A DNA stretch of 64,000 bases from an uncultured Actinomycetes bacterium (GCA_903822425.1 CAIJOY010000039.1:1-64000), one strand, 5' to 3'; positions 18,568 to 27,553 are shown, counted from the stretch's first letter. Program-made: numbers and translations. The notes: generated from the sequence alone by a model not told the origin.

Positions 18568-19455
18568 ATGGCTAAATTGCGTACACAATCATCTTCAGTA
18601 GTTGCATCCTGGAAAGTTCAATCACCTGGCATCCGAGTTATTCGTCTCTGGTTAGGACTTACATGGATTTGTGGTGGCTGGGATAAAGCAACTGACCCAA
18701 ACTTTTTGGCAAAAACTGGATCGACCTCAATAAGTAAAGTTCTTACTGGGTATTCCACATCATCACCCTTAGGTTTCATCTTCAAGCACATGATCGAACG
18801 CGCCACAGTAATTGGGATATTCGTCATGATCGCTGAATTTGCATTAGGTCTTGCAACACTTCTCTGGGTTGCTCCAACTTTGGCGGCATTTGCTGGCTTC
18901 ACAATGTCCTTAGGATTGTGGATCGCAGCAACGTGGCATGTAAAACCTTATTTTCTTGCAAGTGATACTGCTTATGCCGTGCTGTGGCTTTCCTATTTCT
19001 TAACTTTGCTTGGTAAACGTCGCAAGATCGATATCAATGTGGAAAGACGTGGAGCAATTCGCTTAGGAATGATTGCAGTTGGAGCGATGGCCTTGGCTGC
19101 GTTGGGGCGCGGTTCCCAAAAGAGCCCTACGGCTTCTAGCGTCCCAAGTGCTGCAGCAAATCAGATTATTAAAGTTGCAGATCTCAATGTCGGGCAAACT
19201 CATGAATTCACGCTCTCAGATGGCCAAGCAGCAATTGTTTTTCGCACAGCAAACGGAGTCTTTGCGTATTCTGAAACGTGTACTCACCAAGGATGCATTG
19301 TCAGTTATTCCGCACCCGATAAGGCTTTGATTTGCCCTTGCCATGGGGCGATGTATGACCCATTTAGCGATGCAAAAGTTCTAGCGGGGCCTACCAACAC
19401 CCCCTTGGCTAAAGTAAAAGTGGCAATCAGTGGAGATTGGGTAGTTTTAGCTTAA
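18568..19455 (+). CDS. DoxX-like membrane domain fused to a Rieske [2Fe-2S] domain
   Basis: A 295-residue fusion. Residues about 20-150 form a DoxX-like four-helix membrane domain (RVIRLWLGLTWICGGWDKA is a typical first helix). A fifth hydrophobic helix follows at about 162-180, preceded by Arg-Arg. A short Ser/Ala linker leads to a C-terminal Rieske domain with all ligands: C238 and H240 (CTHQGC), C256 and H259 (CPCHG), plus the disulfide pair C243/C258. The Rieske domain is expected outside the membrane. DoxX relatives take part in thiosulfate or quinone redox steps, so electron transfer to or from the quinone pool is inferred; the partner is unknown. Not a QcrA, which lacks DoxX. Confidence 0.85.
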   Translation: MAKLRTQSSSVVASWKVQSPGIRVIRLWLGLTWICGGWDKATDPNFLAKTGSTSISKVLTGYSTSSPLGFIFKHMIERATVIGIFVMIAEFALGLATLLWVAPTLAAFAGFTMSLGLWIAATWHVKPYFLASDTAYAVLWLSYFLTLLGKRRKIDINVERRGAIRLGMIAVGAMALAALGRGSQKSPTASSVPSAAANQIIKVADLNVGQTHEFTLSDGQAAIVFRTANGVFAYSETCTHQGCIVSYSAPDKALICPCHGAMYDPFSDAKVLAGPTNTPLAKVKVAISGDWVVLA

Positions 19456-19518
19456 ATCTTAAGGTCTAGTTAAGAACGTTCTCATGCAGCCCTCAGCAAG
19501 TAAGGAGACCTTCGGACT

Positions 19519-20646
19519 ATGAAATTTAAAATCTTAGGCAATACAGCGTCCAAACTTGCAGTTGGATTTGTTATGGGAGCACTAGCAGCCGGCGGAGTTG
19601 CCACTGCGGTAACCAGCAATGGATCCTCGGCACAAGTATGTGTAGATAGCCGAACACAAGCGATGTATTTGGCCACAAATGGCACCTGCTCCAAAACGCG
19701 CACTCTTGTTGACTTAGGCACCGGATCAATGAGTGTTAAAACAATCGCGGCAGCAGTAACTCCCAGTGTGGTTTCGATCAATGTTGTGACAGCAACTGGC
19801 AGTGGTACGGGATCTGGTTCAATTATTCGTACTGGTGCGACTTCAAGTTACATTCTCACAAATAATCACGTGATCGAATCGGCAGTTACCGGCGGGACGA
19901 TTACGGTTGAATTTAGTAATGGGGATACAACTGATGCAAAGATTGTTGGCCGAGACACGATATATGACTTAGCTGTAATACAAATTCAAAAGGGGAATCT
20001 CCCTGTTATTGCTTTTGGAGATTCATCTAATTTGAGCATTGGGGATCCTGTAGTTGCCATTGGCTCACCACTCGGTCTTGCAAGCACCGTTACAAGCGGA
20101 ATCATTTCGGCACTCCACCGCCCAGTCACAACTGGTACCACTGGCTCGGAGTCCTATATTGATGCAATCCAAACTGATGCAGCAATTAATCCAGGAAATT
20201 CTGGGGGAGCCCTTTTAGATGCCCAAGGCCGCATCATCGGCGTTAACTCAGCAATTGCGACTCTGACATCTGGCGGATCAAGTGGCAGTATCGGATTGGG
20301 GTTTTCTATTCCGATCAATCAAGCAAAGCGAATCGCTACCGAAATTATTGATACTCCTGCGCACATTTCTACTCGACCAGTTTTGGGAATCTTCTTTGAC
20401 ACAACCTATGTCGGAACAGGTGCAAAGATATTGAAACTCAGTCCAGGTGAAGGAGCAGAAAAAGCAGGTGTTCCGGCAGGTGCGATTATTCGATCAATAG
20501 ATGGATTTAAGATTCCAGATCTCACAACAGCCATTGTTCGCATACGCTCTTATGCCCCAGGGGATGTAGTCACAGTGGTTGTTGATCTACCTGCGGGTGG
20601 TTCACAAACTTTTAAAGTCACTATGGGCTCAGCCCCATCACAGTGA
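19519..20646 (+). CDS. HtrA/DegP-type serine protease with PDZ domain
   Basis: A 375-residue envelope protease. It has an N-terminal signal/anchor (residues about 10-32) and a trypsin-like domain with triad H117 (NNHVIE), D150 (YDLAVIQ) and S228 (INPGNSGGAL). A C-terminal PDZ domain spans about 285-370 (LKLSPGEGAEKAGVPAGAII). The family degrades misfolded or regulatory proteins outside the membrane. Two cysteines (C41, C57) sit between anchor and protease domain. AAGGAG lies 11 nt before the ATG. A palindrome AGAACGTTCT occurs about 40 nt upstream, function unknown. Confidence 0.9.
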   Translation: MKFKILGNTASKLAVGFVMGALAAGGVATAVTSNGSSAQVCVDSRTQAMYLATNGTCSKTRTLVDLGTGSMSVKTIAAAVTPSVVSINVVTATGSGTGSGSIIRTGATSSYILTNNHVIESAVTGGTITVEFSNGDTTDAKIVGRDTIYDLAVIQIQKGNLPVIAFGDSSNLSIGDPVVAIGSPLGLASTVTSGIISALHRPVTTGTTGSESYIDAIQTDAAINPGNSGGALLDAQGRIIGVNSAIATLTSGGSSGSIGLGFSIPINQAKRIATEIIDTPAHISTRPVLGIFFDTTYVGTGAKILKLSPGEGAEKAGVPAGAIIRSIDGFKIPDLTTAIVRIRSYAPGDVVTVVVDLPAGGSQTFKVTMGSAPSQ

Positions 20647-20668
20647 GTGTGAAAGCCTGCAACCGAGA

Positions 20669-20674
20669 TAAGAT
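20669..20674 (+). promoter_or_regulatory. -10 box, leaderless ACT gene
   Basis: TAAGAT ends 5 nt before ATG 20680 and overlaps the alternative TTG at 20674, favouring 20680 as start. Confidence 0.4.
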
Positions 20675-20679
20675 TGAGC

Positions 20680-20919
20680 ATGGCACTTTTTAGGTTGCAT
20701 CTTTCACTCCCCGATCGTCCTGGCTCATTGGGTGCGGTGGCATCGGCCATTGGTTTCGCTGGTGGGGATATTCGCGGACTAGTTGTGATGAAAAGTGAAG
20801 ATGGCCGTGGATACGATGACATTACCGTGGCAATTCCTGGCAGTGACCCTACGGATCTTCTCAATGTTCTGGGTGATATTGGTGGGGTTGAAGTACTAAA
20901 AGTTATGCCAGTGAAATAA
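20680..20919 (+). CDS. Stand-alone ACT-domain protein
   Basis: A 79-residue single ACT domain. LFRLHLSLPDRPGSLGAVA is the ligand-loop strand-helix, and GGDIRGLVVM and DDITVAIPG follow as the second beta-alpha-beta half. ACT domains bind amino acids and regulate enzymes; which one is served here is not evident. Its end overlaps the convergent galK by 17 bp. Confidence 0.8.
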   Translation: MALFRLHLSLPDRPGSLGAVASAIGFAGGDIRGLVVMKSEDGRGYDDITVAIPGSDPTDLLNVLGDIGGVEVLKVMPVK

Positions 20920-22036
20920 TTTTTGCGCCTTCACTGGGTAGTGCTGTAAAGAATCTTGGTTCGCGGAAGTTCTCTTTTTTGAAGGCTAAACGTATTGCCT
21001 CAATCATTTTTGCCGATTCGCCAGCGTGAATAAGAGCAATATCACTTCCTCCATAACCCCCGCCGATCATTCGTGCTCCCAGCGCGCCAAGGCGCTGGGC
21101 TACTTCAACGCCTAAATCAAGTTCGGGACAAGAAACGGTGTAGTCATCGCGCAGCGATGCATGGGTTTGGTTGATGAGATCACCGAAAAGTACAAAATCA
21201 TCCTTTTCAAGAGCGGTGACCGCTTCGCGCACCCGTTGCATTTCGCTGACGCCATGACGCGCTCTGACAAATTGAGTAGGAGTAAATTCATTTTTGTGTG
21301 CGAGTAATTGTTCCATTGTGACATCTCGAAGTGCTTTCGCCCCTAATGCCTCAGAGACGACTTCACAATCTCCACGGCGTTCTGCGTAGCCTCCATCAAC
21401 GAGGGCGTGATGCACTTGTGTGTCGATGACAAGTAGTTCAAGTCCGTGTGATGCCAGATCAAATGGAATATGGCGCGTGGATAAGTCTCGGCAATCCAAT
21501 AACAGTGCATGACCAGCTAGCGACATTAATGAAACAGATTGGTCCATAATTCCGCACGGCATTCCGACGTAGGCATTTTCTGCTCGTTGGCAAATGCGGG
21601 CAAGATCTTCAAGTGAATGCCTAAAATTGAAGAGTTTATTGACCGCTGTAGCAACGCTGCATTCCAGAGCCGCTGACGAGGAAAGCCCAGCACCTAAAGG
21701 TACGTTCCCATCGATGAGCAAATCCACGCCTTGAGTTATTCCTAGTGCCCAAAGAACTCCCAATGCATAACGCTCCCAGTCACCTTTATTTCCAGGTGCT
21801 AAATCTTCAATGCTGGTGGAAAATATTTCGCCATTGCGCTGCATGGAAGCTAAGTTAATTTTTGAGTCTTTCCTTGCGCGCACCGCAGCAAGTGTGTGAT
21901 CCGAAATGGCAAAGGGAAGAACGAAACCATCCAGGAAATCCACGTGTTCGCCAATGAGATTTACGCGTCCGGGAGCTTGGGCTACTACCGTTGGGAGTTC
22001 ACCGAATAACTTTTCAAAAGTTTTTTCTGTATTCAT
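20903..22036 (-). CDS. galK: Galactokinase
   Basis: Phosphorylates galactose to galactose-1-phosphate. The 377-residue GHMP kinase has the galactokinase signature GRVNLIGEHVDFLDGFVLP at the N-terminus, the ATP loop PLGAGLSSSAALE and the C-terminal GGGYGG segment (ARMIGGGYGGSDIALI). It is the last gene of the galT-galE-galK run; its start overlaps the galE stop by 4 bp (ATGA). Confidence 0.95.
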   Translation of the reverse strand: MNTEKTFEKLFGELPTVVAQAPGRVNLIGEHVDFLDGFVLPFAISDHTLAAVRARKDSKINLASMQRNGEIFSTSIEDLAPGNKGDWERYALGVLWALGITQGVDLLIDGNVPLGAGLSSSAALECSVATAVNKLFNFRHSLEDLARICQRAENAYVGMPCGIMDQSVSLMSLAGHALLLDCRDLSTRHIPFDLASHGLELLVIDTQVHHALVDGGYAERRGDCEVVSEALGAKALRDVTMEQLLAHKNEFTPTQFVRARHGVSEMQRVREAVTALEKDDFVLFGDLINQTHASLRDDYTVSCPELDLGVEVAQRLGALGARMIGGGYGGSDIALIHAGESAKMIEAIRLAFKKENFREPRFFTALPSEGAKIISLA

Positions 22037-22992
22037 AAAAGTTCAAGGCTAGAGGCTGTGTCTGTAACCATTTGAGCCAAGTCACGAGATGGACGCCAAT
22101 TCAAAAGGCTTTCTGCAAGTTCTATTGATGCAACCAAGACGGCTGGATCACCATCTCGACGTGGCGAATCCAGAGTGGGAATCGGTCTTTCCAAGACTTT
22201 TTGTGCCGAATCGATCACTTCTCGCACTGAATATCCTCGCCCGCTGCCAATATTGATGATGGCATGGTGTGAATCTTTAAGGACTCTTAGTGCACGCACA
22301 TGAGCATCAATAAGATCAACGACGTGTATGTAATCTCTGATGCACGTGCCATCTGCGGTTGGCCAATCGCTTCCGAAGATTTTTACTGGATGATCAGCTG
22401 TGCTGTGCAAAACATTGGGAATGAGGTGAGTTTCAGGATTGTGTCGCTCGCGCAACCAGCCTCTCTCGGTCTTCATGGAACCTGCGACATTGAAATAACG
22501 AAGACTAATTGCAGCAAGTCCATGTGCACTTGCTTCTTTAGTTAGCATTTGATCAATAGCGAGTTTGGTTTCTCCATATGGACTTGTTGGTTGGGTTGGG
22601 GCAGATTCGGTGATGGGAGTTGTAGTTGGCTCTCCATAGGTTGCGGCCGAGGATGAGAAGACAATTTGTTTGATGTTCGCAAGGCGCATTTCCTCCAGCA
22701 GAACCCGCGTACCGTGCACATTCACATCGCGATACAAATCGGGTTTTTGCACTGATTCACCCACGAGCGACTTTCCCGCGAAGTGGATAACAGCGCTAGC
22801 CCCAGTGAGTGCTTCACGCACTGTGTGCATGTTCAAAATTGTGCCTTCGATAAACCGTGCTTGGGACGGTAGCGCATCTGCAAAGCCCGAGGATAGGTCG
22901 TCTAAAACACTGACATCAAAACCTTGCTGGAGAAGAATCTCAACGGCTGTGGCACCTATATATCCAGCGCCGCCCGTTACGAGGATTCGCAT
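22033..22992 (-). CDS. galE: UDP-glucose 4-epimerase
   Basis: Interconverts UDP-galactose and UDP-glucose. The 319-residue extended SDR has the NAD motif TGGAGYIG at the N-terminus, catalytic SSSAATYG and YGETK (Y-x3-K), and the RYFNVAGS substrate loop. It is coupled to galT by a TAATG overlap and to galK by ATGA, so all three Leloir enzymes are co-translated. Confidence 0.94.
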   Translation of the reverse strand: MRILVTGGAGYIGATAVEILLQQGFDVSVLDDLSSGFADALPSQARFIEGTILNMHTVREALTGASAVIHFAGKSLVGESVQKPDLYRDVNVHGTRVLLEEMRLANIKQIVFSSSAATYGEPTTTPITESAPTQPTSPYGETKLAIDQMLTKEASAHGLAAISLRYFNVAGSMKTERGWLRERHNPETHLIPNVLHSTADHPVKIFGSDWPTADGTCIRDYIHVVDLIDAHVRALRVLKDSHHAIINIGSGRGYSVREVIDSAQKVLERPIPTLDSPRRDGDPAVLVASIELAESLLNWRPSRDLAQMVTDTASSLELL

Positions 22993-24119
22993 TATTTTCC
23001 TAAGACCACATCTCGTAATTGTTGCGCCGATTGTTCTGGTCGCATATCCATGATGAATGCACCCATCGCAGATTCTGAACCCGCCAAGTATTTCAATTTG
23101 CCTGGAGCTCGGCGCACACTAGTGATCTGCCAATGGAGGCGAAGTAGATCCCGACCTTGGCGGACAGGTGCTTGATGCCACGCTGCGATGTATGCCATCG
23201 GAATTCCAAACACACCATCTAGACGCTTGAGGACCTCAAGGGAGATAGACGGAAATGCATCGCAAACTTCTAGCGAGAGTTCGGTCAAGTCAGCAACTGG
23301 CTTTCGAGGAGTTACATGAATTTCAAACGGATATCTCGCCGCGTAAGGTACAAATGCAATCCAATGCTCATTTTGAGCAACTATCCGAACTTCATCTTTA
23401 ATTTCTCGAGCAAGGAGATCATCAAAGAGAACCCGTCCGGTGCGTTCCTTATGCAACTTGGCAGCTGCAAGCATTCGCTCAACGCGAGAGGGCAAATATG
23501 AATACGCATAAATTTGACCATGTGGGTGAGTAAGTGTCACACCGACTTCTTCGCCGCGGTTTTCGAAAGGGAAAATCTGTTCGATAAATTCTTGCTCGGA
23601 TAATTCGGCGGTACGATCTCGCCAAGCTTCAAGGACGGTACGTACTTGCGATTGCGAAAGATCACCAAATGAATTGCCATGCTCGGGGGTATAGCAAACA
23701 ACTTCACAGATGCCAGCGGCCGGAACGATGGGAGTTTCAGGTCCAAGTGATTGCGGAAGTTTCCATGGTCCATCAGGTGGACGCAATGAAGGCGAACGAT
23801 TATCAAATACGACTACGTCATAGGTTGCTTCAGGTATTTCCGTAAGGAGTTCACCGGTAGTTGGACACAGTGGACACAATTCTTTAGGGGGTAAAAAAAT
23901 TCTCGTTTGGCGATGAGGCGCCATTGCCACCCATTCATTAACAAGTGAATCAAGGCGTATTTCACCGATTCCTGGTTGGTCCTCTTTAGGGCGCAAATCT
24001 GGAGCGTTTCGAGTTTGACCGTGTGTGTCGTAATAGCGAATTGTGCGCCCGTCAGACATTTCACGATCATTGCGAATCACGCCAGCTGCTAGTTTTTTGC
24101 TCGCATGCTCAGAAGACAT
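22992..24119 (-). CDS. galT: Galactose-1-phosphate uridylyltransferase
   Basis: Exchanges UMP between UDP-glucose and galactose-1-phosphate. This 375-residue HIT-superfamily enzyme shows the nucleophile motif HPHGQ (TLTHPHGQIYAY), the zinc-type Cys pair (LCPLCPTT) and a C-terminal half with WHQAPVRQG. The start ATG 24119 follows a -10-like TAGAGT by 9 nt. A second Met 20 residues in (MSDGRTIRYYD) is an alternative. It follows glpK after 7 nt. Confidence 0.93.
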   Translation of the reverse strand: MSSEHASKKLAAGVIRNDREMSDGRTIRYYDTHGQTRNAPDLRPKEDQPGIGEIRLDSLVNEWVAMAPHRQTRIFLPPKELCPLCPTTGELLTEIPEATYDVVVFDNRSPSLRPPDGPWKLPQSLGPETPIVPAAGICEVVCYTPEHGNSFGDLSQSQVRTVLEAWRDRTAELSEQEFIEQIFPFENRGEEVGVTLTHPHGQIYAYSYLPSRVERMLAAAKLHKERTGRVLFDDLLAREIKDEVRIVAQNEHWIAFVPYAARYPFEIHVTPRKPVADLTELSLEVCDAFPSISLEVLKRLDGVFGIPMAYIAAWHQAPVRQGRDLLRLHWQITSVRRAPGKLKYLAGSESAMGAFIMDMRPEQSAQQLRDVVLGK

Positions 24120-24126
24120 AGTGTGC

Positions 24127-25614
24127 CTACTCTACCCAGCCTAATGAACGTTCTATTGCTTTTTTCCAAGAGACAAATCCCTTTTCGCGTGAGTGTTGAG
24201 AGGATTGCGGTTGCCATTGGCGAGAACTTTGCCATTTTGCTCGTAGCTCATCTGTGCCAGACCAGAATCCCACTGCTAAGCCAGCTGCATATGCAGCCCC
24301 CAGCGCAGTAGTCTCGCCGATCACTGGGCGAGTAATAATGATTCCCATGATGTCAGATTGCATCTGCATACATAATTCATTGGCTGTGATTCCACCGTCA
24401 ACACGCATGTCGGTCAAAGCCACTCCGCTTTCGGCAACCATCGCATCGATAATCTCGCGAGTTTGGTAACAAATGGCTTCAAGTGCCGCTCGCGCAAGAT
24501 GAGCTTTAGTCGATGCTCGTGTAAGCCCGACGATGGTCCCACGTGCATCACTTCGCCAATGCGGTGCGAAGAGTCCAGAGAAAGCTGGAACAAAATAAAC
24601 ACCGTCAGTACTTTCAACACTTGCTGCTAAGTCCTGGATTTGTGAGGCATGAGAAATGATTCCTAATTGATCCCGTAACCACTGAATAGCAGATCCAGTT
24701 ACAGCTACAGATCCTTCAAGTGCATATTGCACGGGTCCATCTCCAAATTTGTAAAGGACTGTGGTGAGAAGGCCATGGGTTGAGCGAACGATTTCATTGC
24801 CAGTGTTGAGCAGAGCAAAATTGCCAGTGCCATATGTTGTTTTCGAATCTCCACGATTGAAGCAGACTTGGCCAACCATTGCCGCTTGCTGATCACCCAA
24901 AATAGCCGCGACTGGAATTTCGGCTGCGAAGGGTCCCGATTTAACAGTCATGCCGAATACTTCAGAAGAGGATCGAATTTCTGGCAGAAGATCTAATGAA
25001 ATGCCAAAGATTGAAAGCAGATCGGGATCCCATTGCAAAGTTTCCAAGTTCATCAACATAGTGCGTGATGCATTTGTGACGTCGGTGGCAAGCACGCCAG
25101 TGAGCTTCCACAGAAGCCAGGAATCGATTGTTCCGATACGGGCATTGCCCGTTGATATTGAGTCGCGCAGGATCGAATTGTTTTCAAGCATCCAATGCAT
25201 TTTGCTAGCTGAAAAGTACGGAGCAATCTGTAGACCAGTGCGATGGCGAATTAATTGCTTTTCTTCGTTACCTAAGGTTGCCAAAAAATCTGCAGTTCGA
25301 ACGTCTTGCCAAACTATTACATTGCCTAGTGAGTGCCCAGTGGAAATATCCCAAGCCACAGTGCTTTCTCGTTGGTTTGTGATGCCGATCGCAGTTAAAT
25401 CTGCACCTTTAATGCGGGCTTTCTCGAGTGCTTCAGCAATGACCTCTTGCACTCGTTGCCAGATTTGTTCTGCATCATGCTCGACCCATCCAGATTGGGG
25501 CAGAATTTGCTCATGTTCACGTTGAGCGGCGCCAACTATGCGTCCATCGTGATCGATGATCATAAATCGGGTACTACTTGTTCCTTGATCCAAACTTCCG
25601 ATAAATGTTCCCAA
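24127..25614 (-). CDS. glpK: Glycerol kinase
   Basis: Phosphorylates glycerol to sn-glycerol-3-phosphate. This FGGY-family kinase of about 495 residues has the N-terminal phosphate loop GSLDQGTSSTRFMI, LIRHRTGLQIAPYFSASKMHW (in part) and YGTGNFALLNTG. I start at TTG 25614, which has AAGGAG 6 nt upstream and places the GSLDQGT motif where GlpK usually has it. The longer ATG frame (25662) would overlap the lysozyme gene by 25 bp. It lies directly upstream of galT-galE-galK; no glpF or glpD is adjacent. Confidence 0.88.
   Translation of the reverse strand: MGTFIGSLDQGTSSTRFMIIDHDGRIVGAAQREHEQILPQSGWVEHDAEQIWQRVQEVIAEALEKARIKGADLTAIGITNQRESTVAWDISTGHSLGNVIVWQDVRTADFLATLGNEEKQLIRHRTGLQIAPYFSASKMHWMLENNSILRDSISTGNARIGTIDSWLLWKLTGVLATDVTNASRTMLMNLETLQWDPDLLSIFGISLDLLPEIRSSSEVFGMTVKSGPFAAEIPVAAILGDQQAAMVGQVCFNRGDSKTTYGTGNFALLNTGNEIVRSTHGLLTTVLYKFGDGPVQYALEGSVAVTGSAIQWLRDQLGIISHASQIQDLAASVESTDGVYFVPAFSGLFAPHWRSDARGTIVGLTRASTKAHLARAALEAICYQTREIIDAMVAESGVALTDMRVDGGITANELCMQMQSDIMGIIITRPVIGETTALGAAYAAGLAVGFWSGTDELRAKWQSSRQWQPQSSQHSREKGFVSWKKAIERSLGWVE
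24129..24134 (-). promoter_or_regulatory. -10 box, galT
   Basis: TAGAGT on the minus strand, within the end of glpK, lies 9 nt before the galT ATG; it may give a gal-only transcript. Confidence 0.3.
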
Positions 25615-25637
25615 AGATGTCTCCTTCAACTGAGGAG

Positions 25638-27278
25638 TCAATTCTTTATCTGATTCTTGCAACCATCAATAGCGGGCTTAGGAGTAGATGGGGTCGTTGG
25701 CTTAGGAGTAGATGGGGTCGTTGGCTTAGGGGTTGGTATTGCTCCTTGTAGGAGCGTGATGACCACCGGAGTTGAGCTTGTTGCATGCGTGCCAGAAATA
25801 TCAGTGAACTTAATTTTTCCTGGCCATGTGCCAGCTGGGAGACCTTTAACACTCAGGACCCAACTGCCGCTGGAAGATCGAACTGCAGACTGCACTGGAG
25901 TTACTTTTAATCCTGCATCTTTATCTGCAAAAAATCTTACGGTCCCAGTAACAACAGGTGTACCAGTGGGACGCACAACATTAACTGTAAAAAGTACGGG
26001 TCGATTTATACTTGTTGCAACAATAGATTGAACAAAAGTTTGGCTTGGTTCTTGACTCGGCATGAGTTCACTTACTTCGGGCTCCCACGTTCCTTGTACA
26101 AGTTTAAGGAACGAGTTCGGAGTACCTCGGAAAACATTAAGGTCTACTCGAGTACCTGGAACACCGTATTTTTTTGCAATGCCACATGAGGTGTACTGCC
26201 ACATCGTCCATAGAGAAGAACAATTGGATGTCGTCCATGAGTGGACATAGCAACCTCCATTTTTCTGTCCGGGCTGGGCCAAAGGATCAAAGGGATCAAG
26301 TGCGTAGTGAGCAATCCAGAGTGGGTATTTGAGTAGTTCGGTAGTGCGAACTGTAGAACTTTCCAGGAAATAAGGTCCTGAATATATTATTGGCAATCTA
26401 TTGGTTTTCTTGGCGACTTCTGCAAGCCAAGTTGTAGTCCACAGCGTTGCCGCACTTCTTGTTACGTAGGCATGGCAGGCACCGGTGGAGCTCACAAGTA
26501 CACATTTGTTTTCTAAGTCGAGTGCATAGGGGAGATCTCGTTGTGTATAGCCGCCTAAACTGGCTAAACGCCAAGCTACTTTCTGTGCTTGTGCTTTCGC
26601 ATCCTGGATAATCACCATTGGATCTGTGGAGTTAGGCAAAGTTGCATAGTGATAGAAGCCCGTGTAAATACCTGCGGCTTGTGCAGCATTGTGATCGATT
26701 ATTGCGTTAGATAACGCTTGCGCATCAGCTAGGTCGCGCGTATCAGATGCCTTAATCATTACAAATCGAATGCCGGCACCGTACATCTTTACGAAATCTA
26801 TGCTTTTCCCATCAGGATGTTGCCATCGACTGATATCCATCCCGTGGATTCTTCCTCCCGGTCCTGTTGATGCGATTAAAGAAGCAGGGTCACTTGAAGC
26901 AACTTCCGGAATTTGTTTTATCGTGACTGATCTTAACTTTGAAACTATTGTCTTACCTGAAACAATTATTAGTGCACGATACTTAACACTGGCATTTAGC
27001 GCAGTAGCAACAGATTCAATACGCCAAGTCCCACTCGAGGTAGTTTTGGTTGATAAGGAAGTCACATGCCATTTACTTTTAACTTCAACTTGGATCGAAA
27101 TTTTTAGTCCACTTTTAGCAGGTTTAACTTGGCCATAAAGAGTGACAATCGGTTCAGAAACACTCGGGGTTTGGCGTACGGCAAGTGTGAGAGTTGTCGG
27201 AACTGCCCACGCTGGGGCCAAATCGGTAGCAACTAAGGCCAGCACTATGACAGTCAATTGAGCTATGAATTTCTTCAC
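25638..27278 (-). CDS. Secreted GH25-family lysozyme with Pro/Thr-rich tail
   Basis: A 546-residue exported muramidase-like protein. It has a Sec signal peptide (residues 1-25, ending AWA) and an N-terminal beta-sandwich-like region (30-125). The GH25 catalytic domain spans about 143-365, with D148 (HGMDISRWQ) and the D254-x-E256 pair (YALDLENKC). A second Ig-like region (about 405-515) and a tail of TPKPTTPS repeats follow. Several paired cysteines fit an extracytoplasmic location. The GTG start at 27278 is directly followed by the Lys-rich signal. It may remodel the own cell wall or attack other cells; sequence cannot decide. It lies 11 nt after the small DnaX-C-like gene. Confidence 0.85.
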   Translation of the reverse strand: MKKFIAQLTVIVLALVATDLAPAWAVPTTLTLAVRQTPSVSEPIVTLYGQVKPAKSGLKISIQVEVKSKWHVTSLSTKTTSSGTWRIESVATALNASVKYRALIIVSGKTIVSKLRSVTIKQIPEVASSDPASLIASTGPGGRIHGMDISRWQHPDGKSIDFVKMYGAGIRFVMIKASDTRDLADAQALSNAIIDHNAAQAAGIYTGFYHYATLPNSTDPMVIIQDAKAQAQKVAWRLASLGGYTQRDLPYALDLENKCVLVSSTGACHAYVTRSAATLWTTTWLAEVAKKTNRLPIIYSGPYFLESSTVRTTELLKYPLWIAHYALDPFDPLAQPGQKNGGCYVHSWTTSNCSSLWTMWQYTSCGIAKKYGVPGTRVDLNVFRGTPNSFLKLVQGTWEPEVSELMPSQEPSQTFVQSIVATSINRPVLFTVNVVRPTGTPVVTGTVRFFADKDAGLKVTPVQSAVRSSSGSWVLSVKGLPAGTWPGKIKFTDISGTHATSSTPVVITLLQGAIPTPKPTTPSTPKPTTPSTPKPAIDGCKNQIKN

Positions 27279-27288
27279 GGGCGAACCA

Positions 27289-27546
27289 TCATTTTTCCAC
27301 GATCTGAATATCTACAAGCAAGACTTCATGTATTGCCCGCTCCAATGCCGCACGATGGTTAGGGCGGGATTGGGAGAATTCATGACCGGATGCAAATTTT
27401 CGACTATCGGAGAAATCCAAATACAAGGTCGAATCTACGAGGGAGTCCAAGCGAGCATCAAAGAAAGTGAGCCAGGCAATACGATCTGCCCGCTCTAGAT
27501 GGTCGAGGATTTCCACCCAGCGAACACGAATATCAGAAATTTCCAC
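27289..27546 (-). CDS. Small protein resembling the C-terminal domain of DnaX (tau/gamma)
   Basis: An 85-residue protein from GTG 27546, leaderless behind TATCGT. Its pattern (IRVRWVEILDHLERADRIAW, then STLYLDFSDSRKFA and LERAIHEVLLVDIQIVEK) matches by eye the domain that follows the clamp-loader collar in DnaX proteins, where W--IL...R..W..L, TL-L-F and AL-EVLGVDW recur. No ATPase or collar part is present. It is free-standing, between a LuxR-type regulator and a secreted lysozyme. Function unknown. Resemblance is moderate, and chance similarity of a small alpha/beta fold is possible. Confidence 0.55.
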   Translation of the reverse strand: MEISDIRVRWVEILDHLERADRIAWLTFFDARLDSLVDSTLYLDFSDSRKFASGHEFSQSRPNHRAALERAIHEVLLVDIQIVEK

Positions 27547-27553
27547 GGAAGTG

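Noticed and set aside
19473-19482. AGAACGTTCT palindrome before the HtrA gene as LexA box
   Set aside because: Actinobacterial LexA sites need GAAC and GTTC separated by 4 nt; here they are directly joined, so no LexA call.
27265-27498. Plus-strand ORF opposite the lysozyme start and the DnaX-C-like gene
   Set aside because: Shadow of two minus-strand genes with better starts and domain resemblance.
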